The notes under the pieces were generated by a model. It was not told the DNA's origin. It did no database searches and saw only the letters and a program-made list of their open reading frames with translations. A DNA stretch of 64,000 bases from Cinclus cinclus (lineage: Eukaryota; Chordata; Aves; Passeriformes; Cinclidae): assembly GCF_963662255.1 (NCBI RefSeq), contig NC_085050.1, positions 23,988,631 through 24,052,630 of the forward strand. Reading direction: 5' to 3'. Position numbers and translations under genes: made by a program. Shown piece after piece: positions 37,501 to 48,900 of the stretch. The first letter of the stretch is position 1; each line of letters opens with the position of its first letter.

Positions 37501-40500
37501 ATGATGCATGTATATATGTATTCATAAGGCTTCTAATGCCAACAATGCTCATCTCTTGACAGCAGAGATGCTTAATTTTGGAGAATGCATTCATGCTAAG
37601 AATAGACAATAGCAGTTATTATATGCTAAAGTTTCTCTTTACATGGTCTCTTCCTTCCCATTATCTATGTTTTACAACAATGTTTGGGTGGTTTGGGGGT
37701 TTTCGTATTCTTATTGAATCTTAAAGAAATGCTGAAATCAAAGGCTGAGATGGGCTACTGTGAGCAGTTCAACCATTATTCTGACTCTTTCCTCTTGTCA
37801 TTTATTGATAATTCTGTCTCCTCTTCAAGATGTCTGATGTGAGCCTCATTTAAAGAACAGCATTAATTAGAAGATTTTTAAAAAGAAATTATTGAGGGGG
37901 GCGGGGTATAAGGACTTGTCTTGCCAGAAAGACTTTAATACAGCTCAGGACCATTTCAGAGAAAAGGGAGGTGTAATTTCTTGACCAGTGACATCATCAG
38001 CTTCTTCTCTCTAGATTTTGTTTTAACAAGCCAAAATATTAACAGTTCTACAAGAACAGGCCTGTAATACACTGAATGTATTCTGCTGCTGGTCTGGCAT
38101 TAACAATTCAGGATGTCATTTGGTGCTCTGAATGGTGTGTGTTCCAGTCTAATGCTGCCATCAGACCTGAAATCTGAGATCTTCAGATCGGTTCAGAGCT
38201 GTGAGAACTTTAGAGATTTATTTAACTCAGAAGCTGGAACTGGAAGATGAAACAGTGGAAAACAGCCTTGTTTGAATAAAATCTATGCAGCTCCAGTAGT
38301 TACCTTCATGAACTCTTCTGAAATCTGATTTTCTGCTCTGCAAATACATGAAAATACTATCTTTCAAAAGTTGCCATATAGTAAGAGTCTGTAATTCTGG
38401 GATATGTGCTGGCTGGTATTTACACCAGAAATCTTTATACATGAAAAGCAGAAAACACCACCGGAGCTGCTGAAGAATAAAACTTGTCAGCAATATTCAG
38501 TTTTTGTGAGAAGGCACTAGAGATGAACTATAGGAATTTGTTGCTGTGTTAAGCAACACACAAGTCTGAGTAGCTCAATTTCAGTCCACTAGAGGCCTGT
38601 GAAATAATTTCCCAAATATGCTTTTAATCTTGTTTTGCAGCAACCTTGCTGAGTGTGATACAGTTAAAACAAAAACCTTTGATCCAGTTTCTGTTGTTCT
38701 TAAACAAAGGAATACATCCACACAGAGTTCTATTTAAGATACATATCTGATTTAGAAAAGAATCCTAGCTGATTCTTTACTCCTGGATCAGCACAGGGAA
38801 TTGCTCTAACTACTGGTTGACTAATATTTTATGTAAAATATTGGCTTTCCTTACAAATGGTCATTTTTTCAAATAGGAAGAGAGTACCATGTGGTGCGGA
38901 GAGTTCATTAGCATGAAATACCCACTCCATCGTGTTTCTTCATAGTGCTAAATTTACTTAAGTGGAAAAGGAGCCAAGATCCATGGCCTTGCATTGATAA
39001 TGAGATTTTCCAGAGTACTGAGAGGACACAGGTGGTTATCTATTAGCATCCAGCTCAGACTGTTTGACTTGCTTTCAAATTGCTTGTTAAGCCTAAAAAC
39101 TTAGGTTCACAATATATCTGGGGTAATTTTTTTTGGTTTTTTTTTTGGTGCTATACTAACTTCCTTTAATTTCTATTCTAATTATAGTTATATTAGAGCA
39201 TATTTTATCCCTAATTTTATGCTGCATGTTTAGTTAGTTTAACTCAGTGCATAAAACCAGCTGAAATAGTGCTCTAAAAGGCATTAGTAAATTTGTGATT
39301 TTTGTAATAAAACCAGTGCTTGGTGTTAGCATTCAAGAGCATAAGCACAGCATTACAAATCATAAGATAATTGTGGCTATTCAGAAAGATACAGGTAGGC
39401 TCCATACATTCTAATCTTTAATCCCAGTTGCTGCAGTTCAAAGAGAGTGATTGTTGAGAGCATAAGATGTAGCAAAAAATGATGGTATTCAAAACTGCCT
39501 GAATTAATTTGAATGTATTATTTTCATCTCTGCTCAGGATTCAATATTTCACTTGGTTTCAGTTAAATTCTATGTATTTGGTGGATATTCAGTATGTAGT
39601 TTGTGTGTGCATTGCTAAAGAGTGATACTGCACAATAATTTTTTGTGCCTTGAAATATAATTTATGTAAAGCTGAATATCATTGATAAGTGGAGGCTACT
39701 TATCAGTATTTAGCATATAGGGAAATATGAAAGGGAATAATGTAATTTGTCTAAAGCAATTAGTTGTCTAAATTTGAGATAAATGATTAAGGATGAAAGA
39801 ACCAAACAGAAGAAATATATAAAATGTTCAAAAGTATAAACACATCACTTTTAAGTTGGTAGGTGTTGTAAGATAACAGGTGCCTTTGTAGCTTCTGTGG
39901 ACAAATACAGAGTACACAGTATTAAATGATGCCTAGGTGTGATGCACATAATCACCTTATAAAGTAATACACAGGAAAGGCTGCAATGCATTGAAGTCTT
40001 GAAACATGCTCATTGTGGTGTTTCCATTAAATGACCAGTGGCAAAATATATGGAGACCCAAATCCTCTACTTTGAGAAGCAGAAAATAATATATTCAACT
40101 GTTTACAGCAGTGTTACTTTTGTTGTCTGAAATATATTGTGCTGGCTCTTAGACTGGAATGCACTTCAGCTGCCAGGAATCAGATCTTCTGATTTTTTTT
40201 GACCATATGATAAAATTTGACCAAGGACTAATGTTGGACTCTGTCCTATCACCTGGATGTGAGTAACAGGAAATGCCAAATGGGTCAGGAAGCTATGCCA
40301 AGTATCTCTGGGCACTCATGGCATTTAAACTGTATATATATCAAAAATACAATTTTCCTTTTCCTTCTCTCCCATGTCTCCAAAGTTGATTCAGCACAGA
40401 TGTAGCATCACCTGCATGTTGATCCACCAGTCCCTTGGAAGCTTAGTTATCATGACTTTTATCACAAAATAGAAAGGTAAATTTTGTGTCTCTTTTTCTC

Positions 40501-43500
40501 AAGGAGCAAGAGAGGAGAAACTCACACAAGAGTCTGGGATGTTTAGAGGGTTGTAAGAAAACCATCATTCTATTTTGTGGGTCTTCCATAAAGAGACAAA
40601 GACAAGATATGTGTGAATGCTGAAAAAACCTATGGGACACCTTCCTAAAAGAAAATGTAAGGTTACAAAAAAAGCCCAAAAAACAAAAAAAGAGTTCCTG
40701 CAGGGTTGAAACTCTTTTCCTGGTCTTCTAAAGTAGATTAACAGTTTCAGTATTTGGGTGACATAGCAAACATGACCTTTATTTGAATGAAATTTATTGT
40801 TATGGTCTGTGTCAGAACTTGAGAAGCAAGTTAAAGAGAATGATCCTGATCCAAAGGACAGAACCGATTACAAAACAAGGCCCTTCACTGAAACAAGAAT
40901 CCAACTTATTTTCCTCATTTCTGTGAAACACAGGATGCTGTAGTCATCACCACTACTGCCATGAATAGGCTCTGGTATGATAACGGAGTGAAAGTACCTT
41001 TGAAGCAATTATTTATGTATCATTTTTCAAACAGAACATAGAAGATATTGGGATGACTTTGTAAATTTATTTTATGGGCAATTTCACAGCTTTTCTCTCC
41101 TGCTGAGAATTTGATAATGGATATTGATTGTCTCTAAAGTGAGTGCAGGAGTGTGTGTAATGGTATTGCTATGGTCTATTTGCTTTACATGCATTGTAGC
41201 TGAGAAAATAAATAAGAGTCCCCATGTTAACAATTATGTCACAGAGAAGATCACTTTTTCATTTCTGGATCATGGGAATATATTACTAAGCAAAGGTGAA
41301 TCCTAAATGCCCCATATAATGTGTCTGCTCTCACTTGAATGTCTGCTTTTAGACCCAGAGTGCAAGACCTTAGACAGAGCTCTTCTAATATGTGATTTTA
41401 AAAGGTGAAAAAAACAAACTCTAATGCTCCTGGAACTCTCTCTAGAGGAAATGTTGACCCTCTTTTTTAACAGGAAACTGCATTTGGTGTAGACCTACCA
41501 TATTGCATGCTATCAGTGTGATTTGGATGACTGCTGTGGCTGTCAACTCACTGAAATGGAAGAGAATCTGAGTGAAGAGTTGTTTTCTTCTGTCCTGAAA
41601 AGTACAGATATGAAAGTCAGTGCAATATCAAGGGTGACTTCTTGATACTCTCTTTTCTTGTGCTGTGTGAAGTTTTAATGCCAGTGGGTAGGAGGAAAGA
41701 ATAGATACACCTGCATTCAGCAGTATGCTAGGACTTTTATGTGAAAGTTACAGCGGTCTTCAGCTGAGTGTTGGTTTTCTGGGAATGTTGGCAGATCAGA
41801 ATCCTGAATTCACATGGCCTGTGTGCCAAAAGTAGATTGGTCTTGCAAACAGACCAGGAGCATGATCCCATCAAATTGCATATGAACATCCAGCATGTTA
41901 GCTACTGCTAATTTGTTTTGTCTAAGCTACTCTGTTTGCTCTTAATTGTATGGGAAAACTGAGAAGAAAGTGTTTAATGACTTTTTCACCAATGTTTTCT
42001 TAGAGAATGTTATTGCTTTTGCATTTCTGATTAGTTTGACTATTTCTGTTTGAAGTTTTATAGAACAGAAAGCATTTCCTTAAGAAAGTATGCACTGTTG
42101 TCACAGACCAGTACTCTCCAAACAGCTTCTTTTAAACATTCCATATGTGGACCATTTAATGTGTAATATCAAATTTAGTTTTTTGAAAAGAGGTGAAATT
42201 ACATGTGATTTTTTGAATTAGCAAAATGATACAAAATATACTGAAAGCACAATACAAATCTAAGTTACACCTAGCAAAATATAACAACTGTACTGGGCAT
42301 CCCCAGTTACTGGGAAGGAATACATGGCTGGAAGCCAGCTCATCCCATTGCTCTCTTCAGAATACTTTTGCTATTTGTGTAGATTTACACTCTATGTAGA
42401 TTTATACTCTCTAAGAACCACTTATTCACTCCTGAGCCTCAATGCTGGTCTGGCTAAGAAAGGGAGATATTTGTACTCTTTTGATAACTCAGGGAGAAAC
42501 CCTTACAGAACTTGACCAACTCAGTTCCTGGCAGCTGTTCCTTTGAAACAAAGGCTGCTTTCCAGTTCCCTTCGTGTTGTGATTAAGTCAGCTGCTTTGC
42601 AACAATTGTGGGCAGCCACAGACCCACTGACCTTCACTGGCACAGCCCTGTTGCCCATCTCCTCCAAGTCTTCTCTGATCACAAGGTTTGATTGACCAGT
42701 ATGCAAAGCAGTATTTCTTGCTTTTTCTTCCAAATACTGAAATTACATGGTTCATTAATGCAATAGGTACAAAGGTGAGCCAAAGTTAGTTGTGCAGTTC
42801 TCTAGATTCTTCAAAGAACCCTTAACATTTCTATACCTACCTCTTCTAAAAAATGATGAATATGTGTTGTGTTCTAATTGAATGTCTGAACAAATTCCTG
42901 CTTATATTGATACAGAGTTCCCAATAGTATACTTCTGGTTGTGTCCTCGAAGAAACACCTATTTAACAAAGGTATGTAGCAGCTCACTACTGCAATGATC
43001 CCTGAAGAGGAATTTAATTTTTAATTAAGTGAAGCAGTGTGTTTATTCTTGCTATATAGCTGATTTATCAGGGCTTTGTTAGCTATGTAGGGGAAAGAGG
43101 TTAAATTAAATACACCTTTAATGGGATGATAGGGAGTTGACCTTTGCTGTCATCTGGAGGACAATATATAAACACAAATATTGAGGGAATTGTTCCAGAG
43201 AGGTTATATAATAGCCGTTAGTAGTGGCAGATTGGTGGGAAGAAACCTAACCCATGTGACTAAATGAGTTTAATGGATATTGTTGAAATTACATCTCAAT
43301 TATTAATAATCAACTCTGATAAAGAAACTAGTGTGGCACAGTCTGCCTCTTCAGAAGAATTAAATGATCCTCTTAGGTCCCCTGAGCTCAAAGTTCTTAG
43401 TAAAATACCTGGTTTATCACAAGATCACTATTATTTTTCTGAGTATTTTAACTGGAAATTTAGGCAAAGAGTAAAAATAGCATGAAGATGCTTCTAGTAA

Positions 43501-46038
43501 AATTGTGTTGCAGTGAAGTCAGTAGCAAAAGTATCAATTATTTCTGCTGAATGAAAATTTCATACAAGGTCTTCCTTCTCCATCACTAGCTCGGTACAGT
43601 ATAATCCTTGTGCTAGAGTTTCATTTGGACAGGAAGCAAACATAAATTTGTCAGTAAAGTCCTTTTAATGGGATAAATAGATCTGAGTATGCATTTCTTG
43701 GCAAGTGTAAGACTAGGGAACGAATTGACTCCACCAGTGTGCTGGTGACTCAAGACAGAATGTATCATAGCAAATCATTCTTATAAAGGCAACAAAATAA
43801 TAACCTGACATGAATTTTTGTCCCCTTTGTCTCTGAAAATATGTACTTTGTGGGAAAATTGTTACATGTTATACTTTAATGAAAGCATCATATTTTATGA
43901 TAAGAGGTTATATTGCTAAAAATATTTTAAAATATTCAGATGCTAAGAAATAAAAAATATTGAGTTTACTTATGGAGTGATTTTATGTTTTTCTTTCTTT
44001 AATTTTTTTTTGCATAAAACCTATATCGATAAATTACTCCTCTACCATTCAATCAGTAGAAAGAATAATAATTCAACCTTTATATTCTCTTTTGTCTCCT
44101 CTAGCCATTTGAATTAAGCTGGTATATGGTCTTGGTTCTCAGAACACTAAGGGGAATTAACCTCAGTGATTTTTTTTAGTTGTCTGTCCTCATTTATGCC
44201 TTCAGCACCACTCCAGGGATACAACTAGAAGGTAATTATCTAGACACTAGGGAGGGGAAGCTAGTGAATTGGAAAGCAGTATTGAAAGATAGCCTTTGCT
44301 AACTAACATGCACATTTTCCAGCTCTGTGAAATAATGTCCTTGGAAAGGCAGCTGCAAAAAGGGAAGCCCTTTAGATATTTCCTTAGGGCTTTTGTATAT
44401 GCAGTTGCATATTGACTTGCAGGTGTGGACTCATGAAACCATACAGAGTGATATTCCAGAGCAACCTTCTAGTACTCCTTGTAGGGCTGAAATTCAAATT
44501 GGTTTTAAGGAGGATCCTATTCAGTTTATTAAAGAGTTATATATTTGATAACTAGTAATTGGGGTTGATCTGTTTTGCTTTTCTTGGACTCTCTACACTA
44601 CCTTGGGTGTGATCACCGCGCCTTTCAGTTTCTTTTCAGCAACTTGCTCATGACTATTTCATGATCATTTTTTTCTACTTGGAGAAACTGAATCAAGGAC
44701 CTTTTAAAACTGCAACAGATACTTAGAGGGAACATAGGGGAATATGAGAGAACTTTCTGCCTGATGCCCACAGCTAAGTTGCTCTGCTCTTTAATCTGCT
44801 AAGAAATGCATCTGGCATGTTGGAGGGATGTGGAGATGAGTGACTCACACTTTGCATATATGGTATATGAAGTAGTTGTAATTTTCCTTGGGAGTATTAA
44901 AAGATGCAAATCATACAGGCATGCAGCTTCAGGAGCTGAATCTGCATGAAGGTATCTCTGTAGCCTTATTTCACCATTGCCTATATAAAAAAGAAGATGA
45001 GGATGCTTCTCTGTTGCTTCCTCTTGTTGACAATGCCCATAGGCTGAGAATGCACTCAACTAATGAAACCTCTCTGGTCTATGCCTACTGTCAGAAATCA
45101 GCAACTTATTCTTTCCTGCTAGAAGAAAAGGAAGACCTAATCCTAAGTAAGATGTCTCCCTTTCCTCTTGTGGGAGGAAGCTGGCCTGCAATTTGCTCTC
45201 CCTTGATATCAACCCATATGTCTGCCATGTGTGTGCTGCTACCAGTGTGCCCTTGTGAGTCTCTGATTTGTGAGCTGGGTAGCTTGAGATACCAGGGTCA
45301 GGCTGCTTGCCAAGTTCCATTTGAGGTCTCTCCCACATGGCTTCTTACAGCAGGTGTTTTCATCATCCCTTGGGCATGAGGTTTGAATCACACTGTTGTG
45401 GCTTCAGGAGGTTCCGGCATAAGTGGTGAGATAATAAGTTTTGCCATGAGGGTTCAGAGTTGCTTTTCTGTTCTGGACCCACTTTTCATGTGAAGGTGTT
45501 AACACACCTGGAGTATCTTTGCTTAACCCTAAGAGGTGTCTTTTTATGTCCATGACCACTTTGATGCATGAATTTTACTCCAGTACTTGTGACTTGTTCT
45601 GCATTGGTCTGGGATCATAAGGTCAGTATACTATGGAAGCAGACATCACCTTTCCTTCTATTCAATAAAAATTGCCTAATGTGGTAGATTTTTCTTTTAT
45701 GGCAACTCTGGGAATGTAAGCCTCTGGGTAAAGAGGTGCTTTGTGCTTTATTTCTGCATCTTTCATCCTCAACAAGCACAGGCATAATTTGATCTAAAGA
45801 AAAGTCACATGGTGAACTATTACATATTTTTGAGCCATTGTTGCTCTATTGTAATAGGTGCACTTCATAGACAAGCAGAATTTCTGAATATTGCTTTGGT
45901 GACTGCATTCTGCCAGCAGATTTGTTCATATTCTGGGAGATGTTTTTCCACTTCAGTTCCTTTTGTTCATAAATTTTCAAAAATAACAACTAACAGTGTG
46001 ATTTATTGCTCCTGAGTATTGTGTCTAAAACATCAACT
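34550..46038. other. Intergenic DNA, no gene recognised
   Basis: About 11.5 kb of AT-rich sequence with no supported exon. Small items: a direct repeat of GATGCATGTATAT at about 37490-37515, a GC-box/TATA-like cluster at 37896-37911, and a tandem duplication of GTAGATTTACACTCTA-like units at 42379-42412. The open frame at 44888-45379 (+) is the longest outside repeats, but it has no recognisable domain and is matched by open frames on the opposite strand. Confidence 0.55.
37896..37911 (+). promoter_or_regulatory. GC-box followed directly by TATA-like sequence
   Basis: GGGGGGCGGGG followed at once by TATAA. The combination is unusual in this AT-rich interval, but the spacing (no gap) is not that of a normal Sp1-TATA core promoter, and no transcript is evident downstream. 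It may be chance. Confidence 0.25.
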
Positions 46039-46987
46039 AAATCACAAAATGGGCCACGTTGGAAGGGACCACAGTAAGTCATCTGCCCCAACTTACTTTG
46101 CTCAAGCAGGGTCATCCCAGAGCACATGCCACAGGATTGTGTCCAGATGATTCTTGAATATCTCCAGTGAGGGAGACTCCACAGACTCTCTGGGCAACCT
46201 GTTCCAGTGTGTGGTCACTCACACAGTAAAGAAAGTTCTTCCTTATACTCAGGTGGAATTTCTTGTGCATCAGTTTCTGTTCATTGCCTCTTGTCCTACT
46301 GCTTGGCAACACTGTCAAGAGCCTAGCTCCATCTTCTTTATGCTAAATCTTCAAATATTTACAGATATTGTTGAGATGCCCTCTCACTTTTTTTTCTTTT
46401 TGAGTCTGAACAGGTCCAGCTCCCTTAGTTTTTTCTTTGTAATAGAGATTCTCCAGTACCTTAATCACTGTTGTCCTTTTGTTGGACCTGCCCCAGATGT
46501 GGCCTTACCATGGCTGCGTAGAGGGGCAGGATCACCTCCCTCCACCTGCAGGCAATGCTCTTCCTAATGAACTCCAGAATAACATTGGTCTTCTTGGCCA
46601 GAAGGACACACTGCTGGCCCATGGACAGCTTGCTGTCCACCAGGACCCCCGTGTCCTTCTCCACAGAGCTGCTCCCCAGCAGGTCAGCCCCAGCCTGTGC
46701 TGGTGCCTGGGATTATTTCTCCCCAGCTGTAGGACCCTGCACTTGCCCTTGTTGAATTTCAAACAAAAAGCTCCTCCCAGCTTTTGTGTCATCAGTGAAC
46801 TCGCTGAGGAGGCATCTGCCCCTTCATCCAAGTCCTTGATGGATTAGTTAAACCATACTGCTCCCAGCATTGAACCTTGGGGGACCCCACTTGTAGCAGG
46901 CTTCCAACAAGACCCTGTGCCACTGATTAGAATCCTGTGGGATCTGCCATCCAGTCAGTTCTCAACACACCTCACTGTCCATTCAGA
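46039..46987 (-). mobile_element. CR1 LINE fragment (RT C-terminal part plus 3' UTR), minus strand
   Basis: The CR1 3' terminus lies at the left (a GGCCACGTTGGAAGGGACC block) and the reverse-transcriptase region extends to the right. Minus-strand translation gives recognisable CR1 RT C-terminal pieces: EKDTGVLVDSKLSMGQQC and REVILPLYAAMVRPHL in one frame (46461-46664), FNKGKCRVLQLGRNNPRHQ in another (46532-46831). The need to change frame shows it is a dead, frameshifted copy. A deletion joins GTTGAATTTC directly to the CTCCTCCCAGCTTTTGTGTC block near 46755-46785. It is 5'-truncated near 46987. Confidence 0.93.
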
Positions 46988-47984
46988 GGAGAATATAAAT
47001 AAATACACATTAAGCATAATGATAATTGCCTGATGTTCCTCAAACTTCACATCCTGGCCTTCTATTCTATGCAGCTCACAGAATTCATATGTATAGATTA
47101 TGATGATGGATGATCAGGGTTGTGGAATAAATATATTTTACTTACTATCAGATATTTTCAGCCTCTATTACTGACAGTATTTTGCTGTACTGACAATCAG
47201 AATGTCCATAAACCACCTGTACTGTAGTGGGATTTGGATTTAGCATTTGAAATAGTGAGCTGAGTAACTACTGCCAAGAACTTAAAGTATTCTGACTTTA
47301 ATGGACATATTTTTCAGTAAAGACACTGTATTATTCCCAGGCAGGAGGTATTTTTTTTGTCTTTTTTTTTTCTAAGAATACAAAAAAGTGAAATAAGAAT
47401 TTAATATGCTTGTCAAGGAATTTCTGTTGTAAAGTGATGCATAAAATGCATGACATGTATTTTTTCACGTTTCTTATTGTCAGGAAAGAATAACAGGAAT
47501 TCTAATTAGTCTTATGTACTAATCTATATTTTACAAATTTCTAATTAAAGTGCAATAATACTTTGAGAAATTACTCCTAACAAGGCTGGGAGGGGACAAT
47601 TGCAATTATTGTTTTCATTTTATTTCCTGGTCTCATAATGAATTCTGTATAAACCATATCAAGAAAATTAATTCTTAAAATATCACCCTATCTAAATTTA
47701 ATCATCAATGGAAGTCAACAGAGGAATGTTTCCCAATTTTCAACACATTATCTGTAGTATTTATTAAATTATATTTTGTGAATAAATACATTAATGCTGC
47801 ATGAGCCATAAAATAATCCATGTTTTGCATATATGTACTACTTCTGTGTTGTGATTCAAAACTCTAAACAATTTATTTTTTAATAGGAATTCATAGAGAT
47901 TAAAAGTACAGTTCACAAATGCATTAACATGTACTTTACAACAAACAAATTCAGTGTTTGCCAGGCTGTACCTTTGTGGGCTTG
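46988..47984. other. Spacer between two CR1 copies, nothing recognised
   Basis: AT-rich with T runs near 47350-47372. The flanking CR1 copies overlap in the part of the element they cover, so this spacer is not an internal piece of one split element. Confidence 0.5.
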
Positions 47985-48900
47985 TTCTAGTATAGATGCT
48001 TGTATTTTTGCAATGAGTGACAATGTTGACTCATGCTTCCCTTGTAATCCATTGTAAACTGCATATCTTTCCCGTAGAACTGCTGTCTAGGCAATCATTC
48101 CTGATCCTGGGTCATGAAATTTATTAGTCTTGTCTCTATATGTGTATCCTTCCTGCTCAAAACTATTACTTTTTTCAGCCTGTTTCCCTATATATCAGGA
48201 TGGTATTGAATTTTAATGCTGCTCTCTATCATAGTAGTGGTGTGTTCCATGCTGATATCATGCGCTGATTTAGTGAGAATAATCTCTCTTCTACCCCTCA
48301 GGTCTTTAATATATGTAACAATTAACACAAATATATTAATTAAGACCAAAGAAAGAACCCTGCAAAACTACAAAATGTCTTTCCATTTTGATCATGAACT
48401 GATGACATTCAGTCTCTGGCTAACCATTTTCCAGACAGTTTTGCAATCTATAGTGGTTTTTCTGTAATATTTTTGTCCGGCCCAGACTTCCCTAGCCTGT
48501 TTGTGAGAAAGTTCTAAAATATTACCAATGTTGGGAAAGAGAGGAGACTGGCTACTTAAAAATGTTCCTGGGAAATCTTACCAAGTTACAAGGAAAACTG
48601 ATTCGACATCTTTTGTCTCTGACAAACCCATCTGCACTCCTCTTCATCACTGTCCTCTTCATGAATCTTTCAGCTGGTTTGGCTGTCCATTCCTGAGCTG
48701 AGGTTACACTGGTTGGTAGTTCCTCAGCTCCCACTCCACAGCTCTGCAGAGGTAAGTCTGTGCCATCTGGTACAGACTCACTTATCCTTTTCTGCAAAAT
48801 AACTGTTAATGTATCTGAGACTGCCTGACTCGATTTCTTAAATTTATGTGGTGAAATTCTTTAGGTTTAGTCATTCAAAATCAACTAAGCTATATAAATA
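47985..48900 (-). mobile_element. Highly diverged ancient CR1-type LINE (RT region), minus strand
   Basis: Blocks of the reverse-complemented CR1 RT region can be followed in order: the GTTGACTCATGCTT block, AACTGCTGTCTAGGCAATCA, a GGTCTTTAATATATGTAACA stretch, GACTTCCCTAGCCTGTTTGT, a CTGACAAACCCATCTGCACT stretch and ACTGGTTGGTAGTTCCTCAG. The order and spacing match old CR1 copies of the kind I know from turtles and crocodilians, but identity is low. No coding frame survives. The minus-strand open frame 48552-48797 is a remnant of the RT region, not a gene. Confidence 0.7.

Noticed and set aside
44888..45379. 163-codon plus-strand open frame
   Set aside because: No recognisable domain, no signal peptide or splice context, and open frames also cover the opposite strand. 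Most likely chance in a GC-richer patch.
46461..46847. Overlapping minus- and plus-strand open frames at 46.5-46.8 kb
   Set aside because: The minus-strand ones are frameshifted CR1 reverse-transcriptase pieces and the plus-strand ones are their antisense. None is a host gene.
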